From NCBI GenBank assembly GCA_949300485.1, contig CASGEL010000007.1, forward strand, positions 1 to 64,000: a DNA stretch of 64,000 nucleotides, written 5' to 3'. This document shows positions 35,401-42,808 of this stretch, one piece after another; position 1 is the first letter of the stretch, and each line of letters opens with the position of its first letter. The notes under the pieces are model-generated. The model made no database searches. It was not told where the DNA came from and saw only the letters and a program-made list of their open reading frames with translations. Position numbers and translations under genes: made by a program. This DNA comes from an uncultured bacterium (GTDB lineage: Bacteria > Cyanobacteriota > Vampirovibrionia > Gastranaerophilales > Gastranaerophilaceae).

Positions 35401-36447
35401 GCTGGACAAGGTGGTATTGCAGTAAATCCTGGTGTAATAAGAGGACGTGGAGAAATGTTCAGTCCAAGATATAACCAGGCAAAGACTGTAGAAGATATTG
35501 CTAAACGTTATGGAGATCCATATAGAGTACCTACAGAAATAGGTACAAGTATCAAAGTAAGATTAAAAGGTATTCCAGATAAATATTTACCAGAATGTAA
35601 ATTTGACTATAATCCAGGAAATGGCAGTATAGGTTACTACCATGTATATCCAGATGGCAAATCTTTGAAATCTTACTATTACAAAGAAATGTATAGGACA
35701 TCTAAAGAAGCATTAGAACTTATAAATAATGGTGCTCCAAAAGATCAAATCCTTGGAAAATTAGCAGAACATTACCAATATGCAGCTAATGCAAGACCTT
35801 ATGGACAAATAAATAATTCATTATTTATGAATGAATTAAATACATTGCTATCAAAAGCAGGATTGAAAACTATTCCTCATGGAGAATTAGATATCGCAGC
35901 ACAAAGATTACAACCAAATACATTTAAAAAATACTTTATAGATCAATATAATAAAACAGCATTAGATTCACCAAAAATAAATGCTTCAAACTCTCAAAAT
36001 GCTAATCTTTATGTTGAAGTTGAACCTGATGTAAGAGTTGCTGATGAGGCAATAGTTCTAGGGGTTGAACCTGCAAATTCTAATAAAATTGAAGTATTTG
36101 ATATGGATAATACACCTGTTCTCACTGGGAAATTTAAAAATTTCAGTAAACAAATTGATAATGCTACAACTTTAAAAGAACTATATCAAATAGAAAATTC
36201 TATAAAACTCCTTAATAATTCACCACAAAAGAAAGCATTATTAAATAAAATCAATGAAAAACGCGCTGAACTTAACAACAATAATCAGTTTGTATATGAA
36301 GCTCAAATAAATGATGGCATTGATTATCAGCAACAGCAAAGATTACAAGATGATTTAAATAATCAGTTTGTTGCAGATTATATACTCCACGACCAAATGA
36401 ATGATGATTTATACAATATGAATAATGACATAGATGGAATGTTCTAA
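29470..36447 (+). CDS. Giant multidomain orphan: EF-hands, LysM, FHA, Fic-like C-terminus
   Basis: The 2325-aa protein has no signal peptide. Domains in order: two EF-hand loops (residues 41-52, DTDKNGIIDEKE, and 61-72); beta-rich YD/RHS-like repeats to about 330; a LysM-like domain (345-385) and a second one (about 438-495); a long helical part; a Gly/Ala-rich hydrophobic stretch (912-1050) that could insert in membranes; an FHA domain (about 1680-1775, with TVGREGD, SRKHL and TSTNGTS). Flanking the FHA is a duplicated 97-aa repeat. The C-terminus has a region like the Fic core (RPYGQINNS at 2109-2117) in which the catalytic His is replaced. AAAGG precedes ATG. It looks like a secreted or surface effector; function unknown. 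Confidence 0.85.
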   Translation: MADLNVSKFGKKGVDLSNFNGGLKKEKLKTEEQKSIFNAIDTDKNGIIDEKEMQDFKSKLDKSEDNHVSRREARKFLKENGLKGLSKKEVLNFLQEYAANTENVKSAQVIDEDGQKTVHLEYEDGTQEVINPDKSSRISQTDQNGTSTTRYLDADKKLQKDTISTKEGITTETEYAEDGTTPTIKTVSDSTNGSVSTIVYQEGQPSEKEVKQGSTTSNYTFDEQGNEVLNSRVENQGIPAKEKRTDYTYNEDGTVTVNIKQEGKETVQQLKDGKVQSEVITEAGKTTTIEHAENGARTETINDENGNTSVTQFNADGKKLKQTKTINGTTYQVEYDGNGNTKVVLQNGESIEALAKKFGTTKQEIIKANGGKVRGWAGDDLVVPGELDADAKALQNRDSKEVAQAKYRAFAEEVQRQKDEAKAGLEARKGHLFTWIEKKHNTYEKLARALFKEEGIKNPNKYELQTRIDELKKLNPNIKDGELIGKKVKVSVAEDVAAGISSRQISRERGRQIQQQKQEAKTGSALAQSMHNAIHHHMGGVSEKEFKDALAKVNKNNVVGLVEGYNKLSPDESLLEAIMDETGNTLETRRNAVSKIVNSLIERAKTSGVKDDRTKQMLNDCIEELQSYWTLGIGYCSTEKLDGLVKNIVGAIHASEAMTNTEKTLAAKDNAIDDTLNIMQENVDENSAKLQQQLDEDGWCADLYEGLKWCVGSDNLDENVKADLKKFENSIAALNSARAQGGDQAFKAKFKEIFGVDYDPNLAKGYRKLQTNLANAQALTLQLDGYNKEFASSIQGKESYDVMLNKFGSYMQQVNSEVQDGRQLVEASLTAAMKKDNIDFKTASESQKAQYLRNIIKDTQSGISKQINQYTGGKDLATLENDLKYASTAVFGNKGDLVNRVNSYVSSQQVGGAVVSGAIKAIGAIALAACTGGSGLALLGVAAGTSAISASVDLSDRMSSNVGLKDGEVTNILKNATIDGATVFVGGQVTKAAMVFKSSKAFVQAGGRMLTQVAGDVAVGAGAEYMQTGEITLQGVTFQAVFSAAGNLVALKQLAKGTPSGTTPVSNGSNTGANVADDAKRTLDVATSDGTKMPGGKLGDTKMGTVRSELNDELPSATPERGAQIHQEGDKLQAQSRNQGREIKHMVEDEFGVVTIGKEHIDISTADASTIEKLYKEVSGWSTDTRNKAEILKKLENRMIELHVSPETPNVTRGSEFVDRINSNAQQNASDILAGKQGVLPPHDAAILKEHLTNNLNTVEDVENFMDALKKRVGVDEKGNMHTYEVQGVDQAAEVMKSAEAKLAQIKARQADVTATNSAADAAITGSRGLNEQELATIKSFVERTDSAEDLQALIKKFEDNKCLRNSQASKKLLKTMKEKSEILQAKVETPVVATSESQGIAKPQETYENSHHIKLDRAPSAAMPEGQTADFTQVQRQLAAEQGTTPVKANNEVAETSTAQSNNNIETPKGSVDSPKTHWQEMQEIRDKVNSKALGQMSNEELLSSYNTLRKDMYGSTRRKIGDIEIYSHDNSAELSKLKAEFKNRGIDLERLQDGNYQIKSQNTTSTAKVSKEAINSDVKAISDAEIPSPQRKLWIDCKQRIADITSELSVSFKGNKAAMAAKCKTLFADLKTISATASASVKTKINNLVKKLRTMIDESGLSSNQYYDVKDYTKAKVGTYLPKGEGVLLTGKERLSLANTTLDLNSPQVKSVLDKMKKGDVITVGREGDIIINDATNLVSRKHLTIEKTDNGFIVKDTSTNGTSIAAKRAVRDSESIPRRENVDSPKTHWQEMQEIRDKVNSKALGQMSDEELLSSYNTLRKDMYGSTRRKIGGIEVYSHDNSAELRKLKAEFKNRGINLERLQDGNYQIKSQNATSTANANVGTSENKPVQNVKIASDGLPEINENELVRNVGNNGKPINPKYIKTSREARQYLNESIESGSYTKSLDSYIETMNDMHVVSAKGKSGNDFWYNEAGQGGIAVNPGVIRGRGEMFSPRYNQAKTVEDIAKRYGDPYRVPTEIGTSIKVRLKGIPDKYLPECKFDYNPGNGSIGYYHVYPDGKSLKSYYYKEMYRTSKEALELINNGAPKDQILGKLAEHYQYAANARPYGQINNSLFMNELNTLLSKAGLKTIPHGELDIAAQRLQPNTFKKYFIDQYNKTALDSPKINASNSQNANLYVEVEPDVRVADEAIVLGVEPANSNKIEVFDMDNTPVLTGKFKNFSKQIDNATTLKELYQIENSIKLLNNSPQKKALLNKINEKRAELNNNNQFVYEAQINDGIDYQQQQRLQDDLNNQFVADYILHDQMNDDLYNMNNDIDGMF
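33886..34178 (+). repeat. Intragenic repeat, copy 1 (before FHA)
   Basis: About 293 bp encoding VDSPKTHWQEMQEIRDKVNS through GNYQIKSQN recurs 936 bp downstream at 34822-35114 with few differences. High DNA identity implies recent duplication or ongoing gene conversion. Confidence 0.9.
34822..35114 (+). repeat. Intragenic repeat, copy 2 (after FHA)
   Basis: Second copy of the 33886-34178 repeat, in frame and same orientation. Changes include Asn to Asp, Asp to Gly and Ser to Arg substitutions. Recombination between the copies would delete the FHA domain in frame, since the offset is 936 bp. Confidence 0.9.
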
Positions 36448-36468
36448 TTTGAAATAATATATAATGAT

Positions 36469-36505
36469 AAAACGGGCTATGATAACTTAAATTATAGTTC
36501 GTTTT
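36469..36505 (+). terminator. Terminator after the 2325-aa giant gene
   Basis: AAAACGGGCTAT (36469-36480) pairs with ATAGTTCGTTTT (36494-36505) including two G-U pairs, ending in T-rich sequence. Confidence 0.65.
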
Positions 36506-36683
36506 ATTATTTAACAACACCTTCATTTTCTCTTGCAATAAAATAATATTTACATTGCTAAAAATATATATAATTGGTATTGTTGAAATAATACAATCTG
36601 CAGCTCCAATTTGAAAAATATTCCTTGTAAGTTGTTAATACCAACATGGAATATATACATAACTTTTTTTGTTAATACAATAC

Positions 36684-36797
36684 TTAGCCATAAGAATTCT
36701 CCAGAATAACCGATAATTGTATAATTTTGTAAGCTAAATCTTTTAGATGTAACCCTGCGAAAGGCATTCTGCTATTTGTATTTAAGTTTACTTTCAT
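36684..36797 (-). pseudogene. Truncated second copy of the PHP gene 5' end
   Basis: A 37-codon reading frame starts MKVNLNTNSRMPFAGLHLKD, closely matching the PHP protein start MEVNLKTNCRMTFSGLHPKD. Similarity stops after about 24 codons; the frame runs into unrelated sequence and a TAA. Its promoter is also retained. It is probably a remnant left by duplication or recombination. A functional short peptide carrying only the F-A-G tag cannot be excluded. The rest of the 399-bp gap between the giant gene and the exporter operon holds only the terminator and AT-rich sequence. Confidence 0.7.
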
Positions 36798-36835
36798 ATA
36801 CCAATTTTAACATAATTGAATAGAGATTTTGTCAC
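36725..36835 (-). repeat. 111-bp direct repeat, copy B
   Basis: Matches 28985-29095 at about 101 of 111 positions, same orientation and no gaps. It includes the promoter region and the N-terminal tag codons. Confidence 0.9.
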
Positions 36836-36846
36836 ACTTGATCAAC

Positions 36847-37962
36847 TTACCCAAGTTTTCTTTTAAAAGTTCGGCCTGCAAGAGTCAGGGTGATTGATGC
36901 AATGATAATCAGCGGAATAAGGTTTGTTATAACATCTCCTATTCCCATTCCTTTCAAAAATATCCCTCTGGTTAAAACCATAAAAAACCGAACAGGATTG
37001 AGCCATGTCAAATACTGCAAAGCAACCGGCATATCCTCAATCGGAGAAATAAATCCTGATAAAAGTACTGCAGGCATCATGAATGTCATTGCAGAAAGAA
37101 TTGCCTGCTGCTGGGTGTTACAAATAGCAGATATATAAAGCCCGACTCCTACTATTGCAAGCAGAGAAATAAAAATTGAAATCATAAACAACAGAAACGA
37201 ACCGGCAAAAGGGATATGGAAAAATATAATTACAATTCCCGTCATAAACATTGTCAAAGTTAGCGCAATTATTAATGGGGGAACGGATTTTCCCAAAAGA
37301 ATTTCAAGTGATGATAAAGGGCTTACGATAAGCTGATCAAAAGTTCCCAGTTCTCTTTCTCTTGCAATAGAAAGCGCCGTTAATATCAGGGTTGTAACAA
37401 GTGAAAGCATTGCCACAATTACCGTTAAAATATACCATTTATATTCAAGATTAGGATTAAACCAGTTGCGAACAGAAGGATTTATACTTGCTCCGCCTTT
37501 TTGTGACGAAACTTCGGCTCCGTAACCCGAAATAATTTGTGAAGCATAACCTGAGGCAATTGATGCTGAATTTGTCTGTCTGCCATCAGCTATAACCTGA
37601 ACAGAAGCAATTTTACCGGATTTGATATCACTGGCAAAATCATTATTTATTAATAATCCTATTTGAACTTTTTGTGTATCTAATTTCTTTTTAAAATCTG
37701 CCTCGTTATCAACATAGTAAAAATTCCTAAATCTTGGAGAATTTTCAAATTTAGACAAAAGTTCTCGTGATTCAACGCTTTGTGAACGATCAAGAGTAAC
37801 GACATCAATATTTTGTACTTCCATAGTTGCAGCATTTGAAAATATTAAAAGCTGCACTATAGGAAGCCCGATAATTATACCCTTTGTCTTCGGATCATTC
37901 CAAATTGTTATAAATTCTTTTTTCATTAATGCAAAAACCCGACGGAAAAAATTTCTAAACAT
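36847..37962 (-). CDS. ybhR: ABC-2 type permease (YbhR-like)
   Basis: One of two permease subunits of a drug or ion exporter. The 371-aa protein has one N-terminal helix (residues 24-45), a large extracytoplasmic domain (about 45-170, FENSPRFRNFYYVDNEADF and a SIASGYASQIISGYG helix), and five C-terminal helices with the ABC2 signature around ARERELGTFDQLIVSPLSSLEILLGKSVPP. It is the last gene of the six-gene minus-strand run and lies 14 bp after its sister permease. The layout matches the E. coli ybhGFSR system. Confidence 0.88.
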   Translation of the reverse strand: MFRNFFRRVFALMKKEFITIWNDPKTKGIIIGLPIVQLLIFSNAATMEVQNIDVVTLDRSQSVESRELLSKFENSPRFRNFYYVDNEADFKKKLDTQKVQIGLLINNDFASDIKSGKIASVQVIADGRQTNSASIASGYASQIISGYGAEVSSQKGGASINPSVRNWFNPNLEYKWYILTVIVAMLSLVTTLILTALSIARERELGTFDQLIVSPLSSLEILLGKSVPPLIIALTLTMFMTGIVIIFFHIPFAGSFLLFMISIFISLLAIVGVGLYISAICNTQQQAILSAMTFMMPAVLLSGFISPIEDMPVALQYLTWLNPVRFFMVLTRGIFLKGMGIGDVITNLIPLIIIASITLTLAGRTFKRKLG

Positions 37963-37976
37963 TATTAACCTTTCAC

Positions 37977-39122
37977 CTACCCTTCTGCTGCCCTTGCTAA
38001 AACAGAGGCGGATGTCTTTTCCAATCGCATTGATGTATTTTTATAAACTGCTGCAAATAAAATCAAACCAAGTATTGTTAAATAAATTGCATTTGCAATA
38101 ACAATTTCCGGTACGGTTCCTGCCATAAATTCACTCTCCACAAATGAAACATAATATCTTGGAGGCAGAATTCTTGTAAGATGCTGGAAAAATACCGGCA
38201 TAGAATTTATAGGAAACATTAACCCTGAAAGCATCAAAGCAGGCATAAACCCTACACTCATTGCCACCATACTCGCTAAAAATTGATTTTTTAATACAGA
38301 GGAAACATTTAATCCTATTCCGAGAGATGTAAAAAGAAATAAACTGCTTACCAACAATAAGACAAGATAATTTCCCCTGAACGGTATTTGAAAAATAACT
38401 ACACAAAGAAAAATATTAAATGCAAGTGATAACATCCCAAGAATAAAATACGGAATATATTTACCCAAAACAATATGAATTGTTTTTACAGAGGTTGAAA
38501 GCATAGCCTCCATTGTGCCACGCTCCCACTCTCGAGCAACAACAAGAGATGTTAATAAAATTCCTATTAAAGTCATCGTAATTGCGATTGAACCAGGGAC
38601 AATAAAATAATGACTGTTTAAATCAGGATTATACCATGTCCTGACTTCCGCATTTACTGCAGGAGGACTGACAGAAGCTGCATATTTACTCGTGCCAAGC
38701 CAGCTGTTTGCAATAGCAATAGCATAACTTTGTACGTAATTTGCAGTATTAACTTCAGAACCGTCAGTAACTACAAGTAAATCAGCACTTTGCCCTCTTG
38801 CAAGTTTTGTTGAAAAATCATTAGGAATTATAACTGTTCCTTTAATTTTTGAACGTGCTATTGCAATTTCAATATCCTTCACATTATCAAAATAAATTGA
38901 ATTAACATACTTACTATGCCCGAAAGATTTAACAAGAGTTGCCACTTCAGGATTCGGATCATCATTTTTAATTCCCATTGTAACCTTGACAGAATCCAAA
39001 TTTATCCCGTACATATAAATCATAATAGAAATAAAAGGCAGGATAAAAGCTATTATTATACTGCTTGGATCCCTAAGAATTTGTTTTGTTTCTTTTTTTA
39101 TAAGAGCTAAAAGTATTTTCAT
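37977..39122 (-). CDS. ybhS: ABC-2 type permease (YbhS-like)
   Basis: The 381-aa sister permease shares the same plan: one N-terminal helix, a periplasmic domain and five further helices, with VAREWERGTMEAMLSTSVKTIHIVLGKYIPYF as the ABC2 coupling region. It overlaps the ATPase gene by 4 nt, so translation is coupled. Together with the YbhR-like subunit it should form a heterodimeric channel powered by the dual ATPase and connected to the adaptor and TolC-like factor. Assignment of S versus R between the two permeases follows gene order only. Confidence 0.88.
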   Translation of the reverse strand: MKILLALIKKETKQILRDPSSIIIAFILPFISIMIYMYGINLDSVKVTMGIKNDDPNPEVATLVKSFGHSKYVNSIYFDNVKDIEIAIARSKIKGTVIIPNDFSTKLARGQSADLLVVTDGSEVNTANYVQSYAIAIANSWLGTSKYAASVSPPAVNAEVRTWYNPDLNSHYFIVPGSIAITMTLIGILLTSLVVAREWERGTMEAMLSTSVKTIHIVLGKYIPYFILGMLSLAFNIFLCVVIFQIPFRGNYLVLLLVSSLFLFTSLGIGLNVSSVLKNQFLASMVAMSVGFMPALMLSGLMFPINSMPVFFQHLTRILPPRYYVSFVESEFMAGTVPEIVIANAIYLTILGLILFAAVYKNTSMRLEKTSASVLARAAEG

Positions 39123-40603
39123 TCGCCCTCGCTTTCTTTTATAAGGGTAATAAAAGTTTCTTCCATCGTTGTTGCACCAGCCTTATTTTTTAATTCTTCA
39201 GGGGTACCAAGCGCTATAGTTTCACCATGATAGAAAAGACTTATTCTATCACAGTATTCAGCCTCATCCATAAAATGGGTTGTAACAAGAATAGTTACCC
39301 CTTTTTTTGCCAGTGATGTAATATGATTCCAAAAATCACGTCGTGTGAGAACATCAACTCCGGATGTCGGTTCATCCAAAAACAAAACCGGCGGATTATG
39401 GATTAAAGCACATGCCATTGAAAGCCTTTGTTTTAAACCTAACGGGAGCTCCTCACTTTTCTGATCAGCATAGTCCTTTAAACCGAAAACCTCAATAATT
39501 TCTGTCACTCGTTCATTACGATCCCTGAATTTTATACCGTATGCAGATGCGAAAAACTCAAGATTTTCTCTAACCGTAAGACTTCCGTAAAGAGAAAATT
39601 TTTGCGCCATATAACCTAAATTTGAACGAGCTTTTTCCGGATCCTTTGTAATATCAATTCCCATAATTCTTGCGGTTCCGTTTGTGGGTTTAGCAAGTCC
39701 GCACATCATCTTGAATGAAGTGGATTTTCCTGCACCGTTAGGGCCTAAAAGGCCGAAAATTTCTCCTTTATTTATACAGAAAGAATTATTTTTTACTGCA
39801 TAAAAATTTCCGTACTTTTTTTCCAAATTGTTTGCTTCGACAGTACAATCTTTAATATCTTTAAGTAAAGTATAATTTTGTGCTATTTTAGAAACTTCTT
39901 GTTTATAACCGCCCATAAGATCGATAACTTTGTTTTCAAACTCTTGTGGCGTGGAAGCCAAATCATGCGGTTTACCTTCATAAATCACTCTCCCTTTATC
40001 AATAACAACTGCGGTATCAAAGCTATGTGCCTCATCTAAATAAGCAGTTGACCATAATACAGTAGTTTCGTGGGTAATCATTTCCCGTACCATTTTCATC
40101 AAATCCCTGCGAGAGATAGGATCGACCCCAACTGACGGTTCATCAAGCAGTAAAAATTCAGGATTACCTAGAAGAGTACATGCCAGCCCAAGTTTCTGCT
40201 TCATACCTCCTGACAAAGCTCCCGCTAACCGGTCCTGAAAAGGGGCAAGTTTTGTAAACTCTAACATTTTATCAAACTCCTGCGGGACATTTTTTAAATC
40301 AGCATATAGTTGTAAATTTTCAAGAACCGTTAAATCTTCATAGAGTCCGAATTTTTGCGGCATATAACCGATATGAGGAGTTAATTCATCTTTTTGTGTT
40401 GTGGGATTAAAACCAATAGTTAAAATTTCGCCGTTATCAGGAATTAACAGTCCTATGATTGTTCTCAACAATGTAGTTTTTCCTGCTCCGTCAGCACCCA
40501 TAAGCCCTGTAATTTTACCTTTTTCAATATTTAGAGAAAAATTATCCAAAGCGGTTATTTTACCAAACGTTTTTGTTAAATTTTTAATTACCACAGTGTT
40601 CAT
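39119..40603 (-). CDS. ybhF: Dual-domain ABC ATPase (YbhF-like)
   Basis: Two ABC domains lie in one 494-aa chain. Domain 1 has Walker A GADGAGKTT, signature LSGGMKQKL and Walker B FLLLDEPSVG. Domain 2 (from about residue 260) has GPNGAGKST and VLFLDEPTSG, but its signature reads LPLGLKQRL instead of LSGGQ, as in many of these fused exporters; one ATP site may be weakened. E. coli YbhF has the same two-domain plan and is somewhat longer. GAGG precedes the ATG; the adaptor gene ends 37 bp upstream. Confidence 0.93.
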   Translation of the reverse strand: MNTVVIKNLTKTFGKITALDNFSLNIEKGKITGLMGADGAGKTTLLRTIIGLLIPDNGEILTIGFNPTTQKDELTPHIGYMPQKFGLYEDLTVLENLQLYADLKNVPQEFDKMLEFTKLAPFQDRLAGALSGGMKQKLGLACTLLGNPEFLLLDEPSVGVDPISRRDLMKMVREMITHETTVLWSTAYLDEAHSFDTAVVIDKGRVIYEGKPHDLASTPQEFENKVIDLMGGYKQEVSKIAQNYTLLKDIKDCTVEANNLEKKYGNFYAVKNNSFCINKGEIFGLLGPNGAGKSTSFKMMCGLAKPTNGTARIMGIDITKDPEKARSNLGYMAQKFSLYGSLTVRENLEFFASAYGIKFRDRNERVTEIIEVFGLKDYADQKSEELPLGLKQRLSMACALIHNPPVLFLDEPTSGVDVLTRRDFWNHITSLAKKGVTILVTTHFMDEAEYCDRISLFYHGETIALGTPEELKNKAGATTMEETFITLIKESEGE

Positions 40604-40640
40604 TGTTTGAACCTCTACCCCTCAAAATAGGCGATAAATT

Positions 40641-41492
40641 TTACTTTTGACTATCCAAATTAACTTTAATCGTTACAGGCATACCCTGACGCAAGTATTC
40701 GTCAATATCATAAATATAAACCCTTATACGATAAACCAGATTTGTCCTTATATCAGTTGATTGAACTGTCTTTGGAGTAAATTCGGCAACAGGGGAAATA
40801 TATCCAACCTGACCTTTGTACATCCTTTTTTTACCGGTTTTAGGATCTATAGTATCAGTATAAACATCTACCGCCTGTCCGTATTTGATATTTCCCAAGT
40901 CAGTTTCATTGACATATGCTCTCACCCAGACAGGCTTTGTTTTTGCCATTGTATAAACCGGCTGTCCTTTTGCAACATTTGCACCCGGCTCATGCACCCT
41001 TATCATAATTATACCTTCTTCAGGAGCATAAACCTTTGTGTAATCAAGCTGATTTTTGGCAAAATTTTTCTGAGCAACCGCAGCATCATAATCTGCATTT
41101 GATTTATTTTTTGTATTTAGAAGGGTATCATAATCCTGCTTTGAAATTGTATTATCTTCAACAAGAGGTGCCTGACGTTCGAATCTGGACTCTGCATCAG
41201 ATTTCAATGCAAGTGTTTTTTCAACATCAGCTTCAGCTTTTTCTAAATTTGAAACATAATCTTTATCATCTAAAACTGCAATTAACTCGCCTTGTTTTAC
41301 GGTATCCCCTTCTTCTTTAAGCATTTTTTCTATTTTACCTGCAACCTGAAAACTTAAATCAACCTGACGGATTTCAATATTGCCGTAAAGGGTCAATTCA
41401 TTATTTACTTTGCGATTTTTGAAATATAAAAATCCCAGTGTTGCACCAATTATCAGTATTAGTAGTATTATAAGTATTATCTTTTTCTTCAT
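40641..41492 (-). CDS. ybhG: HlyD-type membrane fusion protein (YbhG-like)
   Basis: The periplasmic adaptor of the exporter. The 283-aa protein has one N-terminal transmembrane anchor (residues 3-24), a barrel-sandwich/lipoyl part (IEIRQVDLSFQVAGKIEKMLKEEGDTVKQGELIAVLDD), a helical hairpin, the second lipoyl half (VYAPEEGIIMIRVHEPGANVAKGQPVYTM) and a beta-barrel domain. The hairpin is short (about 70 residues), suiting a TolC-type partner. It overlaps the outer-membrane-factor gene by 4 nt. Confidence 0.92.
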   Translation of the reverse strand: MKKKIILIILLILIIGATLGFLYFKNRKVNNELTLYGNIEIRQVDLSFQVAGKIEKMLKEEGDTVKQGELIAVLDDKDYVSNLEKAEADVEKTLALKSDAESRFERQAPLVEDNTISKQDYDTLLNTKNKSNADYDAAVAQKNFAKNQLDYTKVYAPEEGIIMIRVHEPGANVAKGQPVYTMAKTKPVWVRAYVNETDLGNIKYGQAVDVYTDTIDPKTGKKRMYKGQVGYISPVAEFTPKTVQSTDIRTNLVYRIRVYIYDIDEYLRQGMPVTIKVNLDSQK

Positions 41493-42808
41493 AATTGACC
41501 TCCGACGGCTTTATATAATGTGAAATAATTAACTATTCTCTGTGTTTTTGCTTGAGCATAATTTGTTTGAGAATTTATAAACTTATTTTGTTCAAACAGA
41601 TATTCAGGTTCTGAAATTACTCCTCTATTTAATTTCTTTTGTGCATTTTGAAAATTTTGAGATTGTAAATTCAATTCAGATACTGTATTTTCTTCAATTT
41701 GTTTATCATGTTTAATTATACAAAGAGCTGTATTAACTTCTTTGACAGCTTCTAAATTTGTTTGGTTGTAATCTTCAAAAAGTTCTTCGTATTTCGCTTT
41801 TTGAATTTTCAAATTAGCAACCTTCATACCACCTTTAAAAATATCCTGAGTTGCACCTGCCAAAATTGCGGCAAGCGAAGATTCCCAAGAAAAGAAAGTT
41901 CCCGGTGCAATAGTATTAAATGCCCATACTCCAACTATATTAAACGTCGGGAAAAATTCTTTTTTGGCAACTCTTACATCAATTTTTGCCTTTTCAAGAT
42001 TTGCTTCTGCCATTTTTACATCAGGTCTTGAAAATATTACATCAGAGCTTATCTCTTCAGGAATTAAGCCGGAATACTCAAAATTATCCAAATCGCCTAC
42101 TTTCATATCCGCAATATTTGAAGATGAATTACCAGTTAAAACTGCCAGTTGCATCATTGCAGTTTCCCGCTCTTTTTGTAATCTTTCAAGTTTGCTTTTA
42201 CTTGTTTCAACATTTTTTTTAGCATTATTCAATTCCGTTGAATTTATAATTCCACGTGCAAACTTTTTATTATTTCTGTTTAAAATTTCTTCCTGATTTT
42301 TCAAAACCGCCGTTTGTTTTTCTATCAAATCATCATACTGCAAAATATTTGTATAAACCGTTGCTACATCAGTTAAAAGTGCAATATACACAGCTTTTTC
42401 ATTAAACTTAATTGCCTCATAACTTTTCTTAACCGCTTTCGTTTTATCTCTGTTTTTTAAAAGAAAATCAGCTTCATAACTTGCCATAAAAGGAAGTATA
42501 AAAGCATTCTCTTTTAGTTGAAAATTATCTAACTCAGGGACTTTAATTCCCAAGTAATTAGCACTAACGCTTAATGATGGCAATTCTCGACCAAGAGAAT
42601 ACTTCGTCTGCTGACGGTATTGTTCAACAACATGTCCTGCTTTTTTCAAATTATGGTTGTTATTTAACGCATCTTGAATATAACAATTCAAATTTTCATC
42701 ATTAAATTTATTAAAAAAAACAATATTTAATTCATTAATATCCATAGCAAAGCAATTTTGAGCAAAGAACAACAAAATAAATATAAGGAGTGTTATCCTA
42801 AGTTTCAT
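41489..42808 (-). CDS. TolC-family outer-membrane factor
   Basis: This 439-aa protein should form the trimeric outer-membrane channel of the exporter. It has a signal peptide (residues 1-21, ending FAQNCFA), then two OEP repeats of long helices (ALNNNHNLKKAGHVVEQYRQQT; FSRPDVKMAEANLEKAKIDVRVAKKEFFPTFNIVG). Its presence shows the cell has an outer membrane. The Cys at position 19 is not in a proper lipobox, so lipidation is unlikely. E. coli ybhGFSR lacks a dedicated channel gene, so having one inside the operon is notable. Overlaps both neighbours by 4 nt. Confidence 0.92.
   Translation of the reverse strand: MKLRITLLIFILLFFAQNCFAMDINELNIVFFNKFNDENLNCYIQDALNNNHNLKKAGHVVEQYRQQTKYSLGRELPSLSVSANYLGIKVPELDNFQLKENAFILPFMASYEADFLLKNRDKTKAVKKSYEAIKFNEKAVYIALLTDVATVYTNILQYDDLIEKQTAVLKNQEEILNRNNKKFARGIINSTELNNAKKNVETSKSKLERLQKERETAMMQLAVLTGNSSSNIADMKVGDLDNFEYSGLIPEEISSDVIFSRPDVKMAEANLEKAKIDVRVAKKEFFPTFNIVGVWAFNTIAPGTFFSWESSLAAILAGATQDIFKGGMKVANLKIQKAKYEELFEDYNQTNLEAVKEVNTALCIIKHDKQIEENTVSELNLQSQNFQNAQKKLNRGVISEPEYLFEQNKFINSQTNYAQAKTQRIVNYFTLYKAVGGQL

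Noticed and set aside
36272-36538. 88-codon minus-strand ORF at the end of the 2325-aa gene
   Set aside because: Antisense to coding sequence and runs through the terminator hairpin.
28985-36835. Insertion sequence or transposon bounded by the 111-bp repeats
   Set aside because: No transposase, no terminal inverted repeats and no target-site duplication; the repeats are gene 5' ends.
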